Shown here in pieces: positions 1 to 6,448 of a stretch of 10,531 bases of DNA (position 1 is the stretch's first letter; every line of letters begins with the position of its first letter). The DNA is taken from the NCBI GenBank assembly GCA_020851885.1, contig JADZBW010000005.1:1-10531 (forward strand), written 5' to 3'. A program made the position numbers and the translations under genes. Under the pieces are notes generated by a model that was given only the letters and a program-made list of their open reading frames with translations, ran no database searches and had not been told where the DNA came from. This DNA is from Fimbriimonadaceae bacterium. GTDB lineage: Bacteria; Armatimonadota; Fimbriimonadia; Fimbriimonadales; Fimbriimonadaceae.

Positions 1-183
1 CGCCGTCTTGACAATCCAGATGGCGAACTCGCGGCTGGCACCCCGCTCCACCAGACGCTCTTCGATGGTAAAGGTATCGATCTTGTAATAGTGCAGGACC
101 GAGGCGATTCGGCGGAAACGGTGATACTTAAGCCGTCCCACCTGCTTGATCTCGTTTTGAAATTCCTGAGGAGTCTCGACCAT
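1..183 (-). CDS. Unrecognised protein, N-terminal fragment running off the left edge
   Basis: The minus strand is open from an ATG at 183 down to base 1 (61 codons, no stop inside the window). The product is rich in Lys, Arg, Glu, Tyr and Phe, includes the stretch GRLKYHRFRRIASVLHYYK, and reads like real protein. I do not recognise the family. The start is uncertain: the frame stays open further upstream to another ATG at 276, which would overlap the start of the divergent rnhC. GAGGAG lies directly against the ATG at 183, too close for a normal ribosome binding site. A TAAAAT box (191-196) seven bases upstream would instead fit a leaderless transcript. The fragment matters because it occupies the strand opposite the apparent 5' extension of rnhC and argues against a GTG start for rnhC at 91. 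Confidence 0.55.
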   Translation of the reverse strand, partial: MVETPQEFQNEIKQVGRLKYHRFRRIASVLHYYKIDTFTIEERLVERGASREFAIWIVKTA

Positions 184-234
184 CTCCTCTATTTTACGAA
201 TTTGCCGAGCCAAGGGATTCTGCCCTGGTCCCTT

Positions 235-900
235 ATGCCTCCGGTCCGGTACCTTGACGGGGTGGATGACGGGCATATCGGGGTGGATGAGAGCGGAAAA
301 GGGGATTTCTTTGGCCCCCTGGTGATTGCCGCCTGTTATGTCGGGCCAGAGCATCTGGCGGAGTTGGAAGGAGTGAAGGACTCCAAGAAGCTAACCGATC
401 CGATTGCTTTGAGGTTGGCGGACAAGATAAAGCGGGCATGCCCCCACTCGGTGATCGCCATCGGTCCCGGGAAGTACAACGAGCTTTACGCCAAATTCAA
501 CAACCTGAATTCGCTCTTGGCCTGGGGCCATGCGCGAGCGATCGAGAACGTTCTCGAGCAGACTCCGGCGACACGAGTGATCTCGGACGAGTTCGCCAAG
601 GGCGGCTTCGCGGTGAAGCGGGCCTTGTATGAGAAAGGGAGGGCGTTGGAATTCATCTCGGCGGTAAGGGCGGAGCAGGACATTGCGGTGGCAGCGGCCT
701 CGATTTTGGCGCGAGCCGAATTCCTGCGCAGGCTCAAACGGCTGGGCGAAGAATTCGGAACGACGCTCCCCAAGGGAGCTTCCAATGTGATCGACACCGG
801 GGTTCGCTTTGTGAAAGCCCACGGCGCGGAGCGCCTAGGGGAAGTCGCCAAGCTGCACTTCAAGACATCTGCACAAGTTCTGGAGAAGGCGCGAGGATGA
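235..900 (+). CDS. rnhC: Ribonuclease HIII-like, lacking the N-terminal substrate-binding domain
   Basis: Cuts the RNA strand of RNA-DNA hybrids in the cytoplasm, removing R-loops and primers. The HIII (not HII) signature is GVDESGKGDFFGPLV near the start, followed by the family block YNELYAKFNNLNSLLAWGHA. The four expected acidic metal ligands are visible: Asp and Glu of DESGKG, Asp of VISDEFAKGG, and Glu of ILARAEFL. From the ATG at 235 the protein is about 221 residues, against roughly 290-310 for typical RNase HIII. The missing part is the TBP-like N-terminal domain. The frame is open back to a GTG at 91, but that extension does not look like the missing domain and lies opposite a plausible minus-strand gene, so I chose 235; GTG codons at 262 and 283 are alternatives. 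A short inverted repeat (AAGGGA at 212-217, TCCCTT at 229-234) abuts the ATG. The stop overlaps the start of the phosphorylase gene (ATGA), implying coupled translation. Confidence 0.88.
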   Translation: MPPVRYLDGVDDGHIGVDESGKGDFFGPLVIAACYVGPEHLAELEGVKDSKKLTDPIALRLADKIKRACPHSVIAIGPGKYNELYAKFNNLNSLLAWGHARAIENVLEQTPATRVISDEFAKGGFAVKRALYEKGRALEFISAVRAEQDIAVAAASILARAEFLRRLKRLGEEFGTTLPKGASNVIDTGVRFVKAHGAERLGEVAKLHFKTSAQVLEKARG

Positions 901-2168
901 ATATTCTCGACGTGATCGCCCATCGCCGGGACAAGGTGCCGCACCTCCGCGACGAACTGTCGTTTCTGGCGAATGGAGCCGCGAATGGATCGATCCCCGA
1001 CTATCAACTGAGCGCATGGCTGATGGCCGCCTATCTGAATCCCCTATCGGAAGAGGAGACGGCTTGGTTGACCTTGGCGATGGCGGAGAGCGGCGAGCGC
1101 ATCGACTTGACAGGGCTGCCAAAACCATGGGTGGACAAGCACAGCACGGGCGGGGTAGGCGACAAAACGACCATTGCCTTGCTCCCAGTTCTGGCGGCAT
1201 GTGGATTGACGGTGGTGAAGATGAGTGGGCGGGGCCTAGGCATCACGGGCGGCACGGTCGACAAATTGGCCTCGATTCCTGGCTTCCGGCTCGACCTCAC
1301 CCCGGACGAAATGAAGGCCCAAGCGGGGCGGATCGGTTTGGCCCTCACCGGCCAATCGCCCAACTTGGCTCCCGCGGATAAGGCCTTCTATGCGTTGCGG
1401 GATGTAACCGCGACCATTAGCTCGATCCCGCTGATCGTGAGCAGCATCCTCAGCAAGAAGATCGCGGGAGGCGCCGAAGTCATCTTGATCGACGTCAAGT
1501 GCGGGGCAGGCGCGTTCATGCGGACGCGGCAGGATGCGGAGGAACTTGCCACTTGGCTGAGGAAGATCGGGACACTTTGCGGCTTACAAGTCACGGCGGA
1601 GCTGTCCGACATGGACCAGCCATTGGGTGCGGCGGTCGGGAACGCCCTCGAAGTTCGAGAAGCCTTCGAGGTTCTCCGTGGAGGAATAATGCCAATGCCT
1701 TCGCAACGATTCCTCGAGTTGGTGCGTCGAATCGCGGTCGAAGCATTGACGGTCTCGGGCAAACTTGCGGAAAAAGAGGCCCTTGTCGCAGTCGAGCAGT
1801 CGCTTATGACAGGGAAGGCCCTGGCCAAGGCTAGAGAATGGGTTCAGGCGCAAGGCGGCGATCCTCGGGTTGTGGATGAGCCAAACCGCCTTCCCCATGC
1901 GCCGGTCGTTTCGACGGTGAGCTATGAAGGTCCAACGGGCAGCGTTCAGCGCGTGGATGCGGCCGAGATAGGGCAACTCGTTGTCGACATGGGCGGCGGG
2001 CGAAAGGCGAAGTCCGATGAAATCGACCCATCGGTGGGGGTGGTGCTCGACGTGAGTGTGGGCATGCAGGTCGACTCGGGCCAGCAAGTTGCGACGATCC
2101 ATGCCGCTACCAAGGCGATGGCGGATGGCGCCGCCGAACGAATTCTCAAGGCATTGACGGTTTTCTAG
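897..2168 (+). CDS. pdp: Pyrimidine-nucleoside (thymidine) phosphorylase
   Basis: Catalyses reversible phosphorolysis of thymidine, deoxyuridine and probably uridine to free base and (deoxy)ribose-1-phosphate in nucleoside salvage. The 423 residues cover the whole family length (about 430-440). In order: the N-terminal helical domain; the phosphate-binding loop VDKHSTGGVGDKTT; the family signature KMSGRGLGITGGTVDKL; the base-binding region YALRDVTATISSIPLIVSS, ending SKK; the DVKCGAGAFMRT segment; and the C-terminal domain with DEIDPSVGVVLDVSVG. The match is closer in wording to the Gram-positive Pdp type than to E. coli DeoA, so uridine may also be a substrate, though sequence alone does not settle this. 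The ATG at 897 overlaps the rnhC stop as ATGA, so the two genes are one operon. The stop TAG (2166-2168) shares a CTAG with the convergent ATPase gene, leaving no intergenic space for a terminator. Confidence 0.95.
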   Translation: MNILDVIAHRRDKVPHLRDELSFLANGAANGSIPDYQLSAWLMAAYLNPLSEEETAWLTLAMAESGERIDLTGLPKPWVDKHSTGGVGDKTTIALLPVLAACGLTVVKMSGRGLGITGGTVDKLASIPGFRLDLTPDEMKAQAGRIGLALTGQSPNLAPADKAFYALRDVTATISSIPLIVSSILSKKIAGGAEVILIDVKCGAGAFMRTRQDAEELATWLRKIGTLCGLQVTAELSDMDQPLGAAVGNALEVREAFEVLRGGIMPMPSQRFLELVRRIAVEALTVSGKLAEKEALVAVEQSLMTGKALAKAREWVQAQGGDPRVVDEPNRLPHAPVVSTVSYEGPTGSVQRVDAAEIGQLVVDMGGGRKAKSDEIDPSVGVVLDVSVGMQVDSGQQVATIHAATKAMADGAAERILKALTVF

Positions 2169-3826
2169 ACCACGGTCTTGCGACTCAATTCTGCGCCACG
2201 ATTTCGGCCGATGGGCTTCACGGAAGCCACGTTCTCAGGCTCGACGTCCAGGAGTTGCAGCCAATCCTCGTGAGTGTCTCCTTTAGGGAAGATCTCATTC
2301 TCCTTGTACTCTTGAGTTGCCGCTTCAAACAGGTCTTCCAGCGACACACCGGCATCCCTCTTGGGATCGGCGATCGCTCGTTTGATCGCATAGTCCTTCG
2401 CCCGATCGACGATCGACTTCAGGAGCGCGCCACTGACCAGGTCCTTCCAGTAAAGAGTTTCCGATTGGCCGTTCTTCAAGTAGATGCGAAGGAACTCTGC
2501 ATCTTTGGCCTTTCGCCAGATGTGATTTGATAGTTGTTCGATCAGGTCTTTGCGCGCGCAGTCGACTTCACCACCCCACTTTTTGAGGATTGCGGGGTCC
2601 AGGGGTACCCGATCGTGGAGGTAGATGCCGAGGATTTGCTGGGTTGCCAACTGGTCGGGTCGGCTTATTTTCACCTTGCGGTCGATGCGCTCCGGTCGGA
2701 GGACGGCGGGGTCGATGTAGTCGGGTCGGTTCGATGTGAGCATCAAGACGACGTTCTCCAGGCTCTGCAGTCCGTCGAGTTCGGCGCAGAACTGGGGCAC
2801 GACGGTGTTCGATATGTTGAGCCAGCGTCCGCTGGATCGGGTTCTGAGAACCGATTCCGCTTCGTCCATGAAGATGAAGACGAGTCGTCCCTCTTTCGCC
2901 TTCTCCCGCGCGGTTTTGAAGATCTCGCGGACCATGCGCTCGGTTTCTCCGAGCCACATATTGAGGATCTTGGGGCCGGAAATCGCCATGAAGTATTCCT
3001 TGACCGGCTTGCCGACGCGCTTTGAATACTCCTGGGTGAGATTGAAAGCCGTCGCTTTGCCAATGAGGGTCTTTCCGCATCCCGGGGGGCCGTAGAGGAG
3101 AATGCCCTTAATGGGCTTCTTCTCGAATTTGGCGAAGATCTCGGGATGAAGGAGAGGTTGCTCGATGGTGTCGCGAATGAGCTTGATCGCTTCCTCCTGG
3201 CCGCCAACCTTCTCCCAAGGCAGTTCCGGTACCTGTTCAAGGAAGTACTCCTTGGACTCCTGTCGCTCGTAATGTTCGATCGCAAAGCGACCGCTAGGGT
3301 CCAGGCGAACCTCATCGCCGCTGTGGATGGCAGTCTCACGAATAGAATCGGCGCGCAATACGAAGCGGCCCTCCGTCCCCGGGGTGTCCGATCCAACCCT
3401 TAGCCGACCATCTTCCAAGGACTCCGTGACTTTGATCAGGCCGCCGATCGTGCTCGCGGGGGCCGTCCCCACGACGGCATAGGCGTCGTTGACTCTCACC
3501 CGGACGCCGGGTTTCAGTTGAGCGGCATCGACTTTCGGATCGACCTGGGCGACAAACTCGGTATCGCCGACGGCGATCCACGCGTGATCCCCCTCCTTGT
3601 CTTCAATCCAGTGGAGGAACAGCCCGATTCGATTGGCGGGGGCGGTGAGTTTGTTATAGGCTTCTTCATACTCGGCGATCACGCGTGCGGTCTCGTCGCG
3701 ATCTTTATCGTCCGCCGCCACCGACCGCTCCAGCGCCGTGATGTAATTCTGGAGGCGGGGATCGTCCTTGGGGGCCTGTTCTTGGATCTTCTCGACGAGG
3801 TCGCGCGTGCGTGAATCAGAGGCCAT
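2165..3826 (-). CDS. arc: ARC/Mpa-type AAA+ ring ATPase (proteasomal-ATPase family), no HbYX tail
   Basis: Predicted hexameric unfoldase of the family that feeds bacterial proteasomes (Mpa, ARC). The 553 residues show a helical, probably coiled-coil N-terminus (about 8-60), a beta-rich region fitting the tandem OB domains (about 65-190), then the AAA+ module: Walker A GPPGCGKT (246-253), pore loop MWLGE (290-294), Walker B VFIFMDE with Asp321 and Glu322, sensor-1 Asn366, and arginines in RPERIDR (377, 380). The later block FLRIYLKNGQSETLYWKDL, then SGALLKSIVDRAK, is typical of Mpa/ARC. Two features differ from Mpa. The pore loop has Met-Trp where Mpa has Lys-Tyr, and the protein ends in KTVV rather than the HbYX-like tail that docks on a 20S proteasome. 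No prcA, prcB, dop or pup lies nearby. No ribosome binding site is visible; a TAGTAT box ends five bases before the ATG, so the mRNA may be leaderless. Confidence 0.9.
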   Translation of the reverse strand: MASDSRTRDLVEKIQEQAPKDDPRLQNYITALERSVAADDKDRDETARVIAEYEEAYNKLTAPANRIGLFLHWIEDKEGDHAWIAVGDTEFVAQVDPKVDAAQLKPGVRVRVNDAYAVVGTAPASTIGGLIKVTESLEDGRLRVGSDTPGTEGRFVLRADSIRETAIHSGDEVRLDPSGRFAIEHYERQESKEYFLEQVPELPWEKVGGQEEAIKLIRDTIEQPLLHPEIFAKFEKKPIKGILLYGPPGCGKTLIGKATAFNLTQEYSKRVGKPVKEYFMAISGPKILNMWLGETERMVREIFKTAREKAKEGRLVFIFMDEAESVLRTRSSGRWLNISNTVVPQFCAELDGLQSLENVVLMLTSNRPDYIDPAVLRPERIDRKVKISRPDQLATQQILGIYLHDRVPLDPAILKKWGGEVDCARKDLIEQLSNHIWRKAKDAEFLRIYLKNGQSETLYWKDLVSGALLKSIVDRAKDYAIKRAIADPKRDAGVSLEDLFEAATQEYKENEIFPKGDTHEDWLQLLDVEPENVASVKPIGRNRGAELSRKTVV

Positions 3827-3877
3827 AGTTGATACTACGCCGCGAGGTCGTGCAATTGCGGTCTGAACACCCGGAAA

Positions 3878-5149
3878 TTAGCGAACCGGGCCGGAGATTC
3901 GGGCCTGTTGAAAAGCCTGAAGGGTCGCGGTGGCGACGTCGGTGTACAGGTCCTGCTCGACCGTTTTGACTCCCCCCACTGGATAGGTTTGCTCGCCATG
4001 GCTCACGTGGGCGGAAATCGTGACGAGTCGGTTCCCATCGGCGGACTGGGTTAGGTGGATGTCGTTGATCTGCATCGGGCGCTCGGGGAACTTCCTTTCG
4101 AGGGCCTTGGCGGTCGCGATGGCGATCGACTCAATCACCGACTTACCCATTCGGGCGCAGACGCCGGAGACCACCGCTTCGCCGGCGCTGACGATTACCT
4201 GGGTGAGCGAATTGGAGGTGTGATCGTCGGCAAAGACGCTCACGATCTTGAGTGGTCCCAACTCCATTTGGGGTGGAGCATCGCGGACTTCCACCGCTGC
4301 GACATGGGTGATTTCTCGCTCGGCGATATCGTTTTTGGCGGTCTTCTGGGCGATGCAGTCCTTGCTGGCCAAGTTGATAAGGTTGTCGAGGGTCGCGGCA
4401 AAGTGGATGTTCTCCCGCTCCTTGCTTCGCTTGCCACCATGAATGCCGATCGTGAAATCGACGCCTTCCTCTGCCTCCCCGATAAAGATCTCAGCGACCT
4501 TGCGTTTTAGGATCGCGGCCAGGGTTTCGGCGCCTTCCCGTTCTCGAATGGTCCCGATTGCGAACTCATCGCCACCATATCGGACGAGCACATCGCGCTC
4601 GGGATCGACGGAATCGGAGAGCATCGAGGCGACCTTTTGCAAAACATGGTCACCGACGATGTGCCCATAGCGCTTGTTATATTGCCCAAAATCGTCGAGG
4701 TCGATGAAGAGGATGGTGATCTCGTCGCTGCGTTTGAGATGCTCGATGCCCCATTCTCGCAATTGATCGCTCCAGGAAAGCCCGGTGAGCGGGTCCCATG
4801 ACCTGCCCAGTTCCTTGAGGAGCATGTTGGCGGTCACGACTCCCAGAAACTTGCCTTGGAAAATGACGGGCGCCACCTCGGCATTCGATCTGACGAAGAG
4901 TTCAGCGGCTTCCCGCACACTGAGGTCGCCATCGAGAACGAGATCGGGTGGGGAAACGACTTCTCGGACTTCGGTGAAGTCGGCTTCACCGGCCAGTGAA
5001 TCGGGGGTGACGATGCCGATCAGGTCGCCTTGATCCAGCACTCCCAAGGCCCGGAGGCCATGCCCGGACAGGATGATTCTCGCCGTCGACACTAGGTGGT
5101 CTGGCGAAACCCAAGCCGGAAGGAGCTTCAGAGCTCGAATCGATAGCAT
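3878..5149 (-). CDS. CBS-pair GGDEF protein, probable diguanylate cyclase with an unknown C-terminal domain
   Basis: Predicted to make c-di-GMP from two GTP. The 423 residues read as a tandem CBS pair (about 7-58 and 61-112), a GGDEF domain (about 119-280) and a C-terminal alpha/beta domain (about 295-423). Active-site features are intact: DPLTGL at the domain start, the metal-binding FIDLDDF, N..YGH..GD for the guanine pocket, and YGGDEF with GGDEF at 192-196. The inhibitory RxxD site reads PERD, so classical product feedback is probably absent. CBS pairs usually bind adenine nucleotides or related ligands, suggesting control by energy state. The C-terminal domain has no name I recognise; it has the pattern of a strand-rich ligand or dimerisation domain ending in a helix. 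No signal peptide or membrane segment is seen, so it should be cytoplasmic. The gap to the DnaA-like gene is 75 bp and holds a sigma-54-like motif; the ATPase gene starts 51 bp downstream. Confidence 0.93.
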   Translation of the reverse strand: MLSIRALKLLPAWVSPDHLVSTARIILSGHGLRALGVLDQGDLIGIVTPDSLAGEADFTEVREVVSPPDLVLDGDLSVREAAELFVRSNAEVAPVIFQGKFLGVVTANMLLKELGRSWDPLTGLSWSDQLREWGIEHLKRSDEITILFIDLDDFGQYNKRYGHIVGDHVLQKVASMLSDSVDPERDVLVRYGGDEFAIGTIREREGAETLAAILKRKVAEIFIGEAEEGVDFTIGIHGGKRSKERENIHFAATLDNLINLASKDCIAQKTAKNDIAEREITHVAAVEVRDAPPQMELGPLKIVSVFADDHTSNSLTQVIVSAGEAVVSGVCARMGKSVIESIAIATAKALERKFPERPMQINDIHLTQSADGNRLVTISAHVSHGEQTYPVGGVKTVEQDLYTDVATATLQAFQQARISGPVR

Positions 5150-5195
5150 TGTTCCACGACACGCCCCGCCCTAACGGGTTGATGCTTCGACAGTA

Positions 5196-5212
5196 ATCAA
5201 TGTTCGTGCCAA
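5196..5212 (-). promoter_or_regulatory. Candidate sigma-54-like -24/-12 element upstream of the GGDEF gene
   Basis: The minus strand reads TTGGCACG, then AACA, then TTGAT. The -24 part matches the sigma-54 consensus YTGGCACG exactly, and the four-base spacing to TTG is right, but the last base of the -12 TTGC core is A. The TTG lies about 50 bases upstream of the GGDEF start codon, a reasonable promoter distance. The same ten bases TTGGCACGAA recur upstream of the DUF1573 gene. The motif could instead be a binding site for another factor; no sigma-54 gene or activator is in the window. Confidence 0.3.
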
Positions 5213-5224
5213 TGGATATCGTTA

Positions 5225-6238
5225 TTAATACGGGGATTGGCCCGACGCGAGGTTTTCGACGACGATTTCAACGAAGTGGCTGAGGACGGGTTCAAATGAC
5301 TTGGAGTCGCTGAGGCGAGACTGGAAACGACGCGAATTCGCCCTTGCCTTTGCCGGTTCCAAGCGACAGGCGCGGGCAACATCCAACTCATCCAACTTCG
5401 CAATGGTGAGCATGGCGTAGCAAGCCAACTCGCTGGGATCCACGGCGGGAAAGCAAGTCTTGGCGCTTTCCGTTCCCAGGAGGATTGCTTCCTTAAGATC
5501 CCAATCCGGGCTATCCGCGAAAAACGGATTGAGAATTCCGCATGCCGCCAAGGTCTCATCGGCAGTCTGCCAGGAACTGCAGTTCAACTTGAGCCGATTT
5601 AACGCGCCGTGCAGTGTGTAGCCATTGCCGCGCATTCGATTTGCGATCAAGATCTGAAGCGTCGAGGATAGGCTTACTTTCTCGACTTTCGACATCTTCT
5701 GAACCACCTTTGTCCGATCGCTTTTGGACGGCTCCCCCATCTCATTGATGCGCCACTCGCGAACGTGCGGCAAGAACGCCACATGCTGCCTTGTCATTCG
5801 ATCTCCGGTAAAGGCGATCATCGTGGGAAGTCCCACTCGCACCCTTCTTTCAAGAAGGAGACGGATTTGGTTTCTGAGGCGGGACTTGCTCAGGACATCC
5901 TGGGCGTCGTCGATCAACAATGGCAGTCGCGACTCGATCGTCAAGCGGCGAAGCAGAAGATCGGTTGCGTTGACGATTTGGCACCGGATTCTGAATTCCC
6001 GTGCCATGTGGTTTGCCGCGCATTCCAGGAGGTGGGACTTTCCCCATCCGCTGGGGCCCACGACCGCGACAAAGGGGCAAAGACCCGATGAAAAGAGGAG
6101 ACCGGCTTCGATTGCCTCGACATTCGTCGAGAGTTCAGCCAACGTGCCAAACCGCCGCTCGTCGCGTTCAAACCGAACTTCGCTGAGTTGGGGCTTCATG
6201 ACACCTGCCGGATCTGATTTGAATGTCGGTGTGGTCAT
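5225..6238 (-). CDS. DnaA-like AAA+ protein, truncated and divergent
   Basis: Member of the DnaA/Hda branch of AAA+ ATPases. The 337 residues lack DnaA domains I and II and open almost directly into domain III: Walker A GPSGWGKS (61-68) followed by HLLE, Walker B LLIDDAQ with Asp110 and Asp111 (DnaA has LLIDDIQ), and sensor 1 FTGDR (143-147; DnaA has T-S-D-R). The lid RMRGNGYTLHGALNRL (201-216) clearly matches the DnaA block ending ELEGALNRV, but the sensor-2 arginine is Tyr207. The usual SRFGWGL arginine-finger region is replaced by LPHVREWRI. The C-terminus (about 265-320) is helical and aligns loosely with DNA-binding domain IV but lacks the GGRDHTTV signature. It may therefore bind nucleotide without normal switching, and act as a regulator or accessory factor rather than the main initiator. 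A second in-frame ATG at 6199 has AGGT closer to it and is an alternative start. The AT-rich, DnaA-box-bearing gap lies just upstream. Confidence 0.8.
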   Translation of the reverse strand: MTTPTFKSDPAGVMKPQLSEVRFERDERRFGTLAELSTNVEAIEAGLLFSSGLCPFVAVVGPSGWGKSHLLECAANHMAREFRIRCQIVNATDLLLRRLTIESRLPLLIDDAQDVLSKSRLRNQIRLLLERRVRVGLPTMIAFTGDRMTRQHVAFLPHVREWRINEMGEPSKSDRTKVVQKMSKVEKVSLSSTLQILIANRMRGNGYTLHGALNRLKLNCSSWQTADETLAACGILNPFFADSPDWDLKEAILLGTESAKTCFPAVDPSELACYAMLTIAKLDELDVARACRLEPAKARANSRRFQSRLSDSKSFEPVLSHFVEIVVENLASGQSPY

Positions 6239-6438
6239 GGTCTTGGCTGCCAGGATCTCCGTTAAGGCAACAATCTACGAGCTTCATTCTCACGTTCTTT
6301 AGAGGTGCGGGTCAAGACCAATTATCGTCATTTATCTGCGATGTTTGAACTTGAGATGTCCTGAATTCGTTGCAAATACTCGTTTTCTTATCTCCAATCA
6401 CCTATTTTCGATGTCTTGGGAATCCACAAGTTATCCAC
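6239..6438. other. AT-rich intergenic gap with DnaA-box-like motifs
   Basis: This is the longest non-coding stretch in the window. By hand count 6321-6410 is about 36% GC, well below its surroundings. It contains TTATC four times on the plus strand (6322, 6332, 6388, 6431). The last, TTATCCACC (6431-6439), differs from the DnaA box TTATCCACA at one base; the others match less well beyond TTATC. Two TGTGG cores on the opposite strand lie just beyond the gap, inside the end of the cytochrome gene (6444-6448 and 6465-6469). The gap should also hold the promoter of the DnaA-like gene: a minus-strand TTGACC (complement of 6311-6316) is a possible -35 box, but no convincing -10 box follows. It could be a regulatory region, an autoregulatory site or an origin; the sequence alone does not decide. 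Confidence 0.45.
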
Positions 6439-6448
6439 CTACTTGTGG
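6424..6448. repeat. Perfect 8-bp inverted repeat over the cytochrome stop codon
   Basis: CCACAAGT (6424-6431) and ACTTGTGG (6441-6448) are exact reverse complements separated by nine bases. The repeat spans the TAG stop of the cytochrome gene, and its spacer holds most of the DnaA-like box TTATCCACC. In the transcript of the cytochrome gene it could form a hairpin, but no run of T follows, so it is not a standard Rho-independent terminator. Confidence 0.6.

Noticed and set aside
91..234. 5' extension of rnhC from a GTG at 91
   Set aside because: The added 48 residues do not resemble the RNase HIII N-terminal domain and lie opposite a more protein-like minus-strand frame.
2534..3025. Long plus-strand open frame opposite the ARC ATPase
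   Set aside because: Antisense to strongly conserved AAA+ motifs and without any recognisable domain; a by-product of GC-rich codon use.
3866..3888. CCCGG...CCGGG hairpin at the end of the GGDEF gene as a terminator
   Set aside because: Only a five-base stem with an 11-base loop, partly coding, with no T run after it.
5150..5224. Small coding sequence between the GGDEF and DnaA-like genes
   Set aside because: No start with a ribosome binding site and no protein-like sequence; the gap is better explained as promoter DNA.
5197..5559. Overlapping minus-strand frame at the end of the DnaA-like gene
   Set aside because: Its sequence is a shadow of the DnaA-like frame; the AAA+ motifs and lid belong to the other frame.
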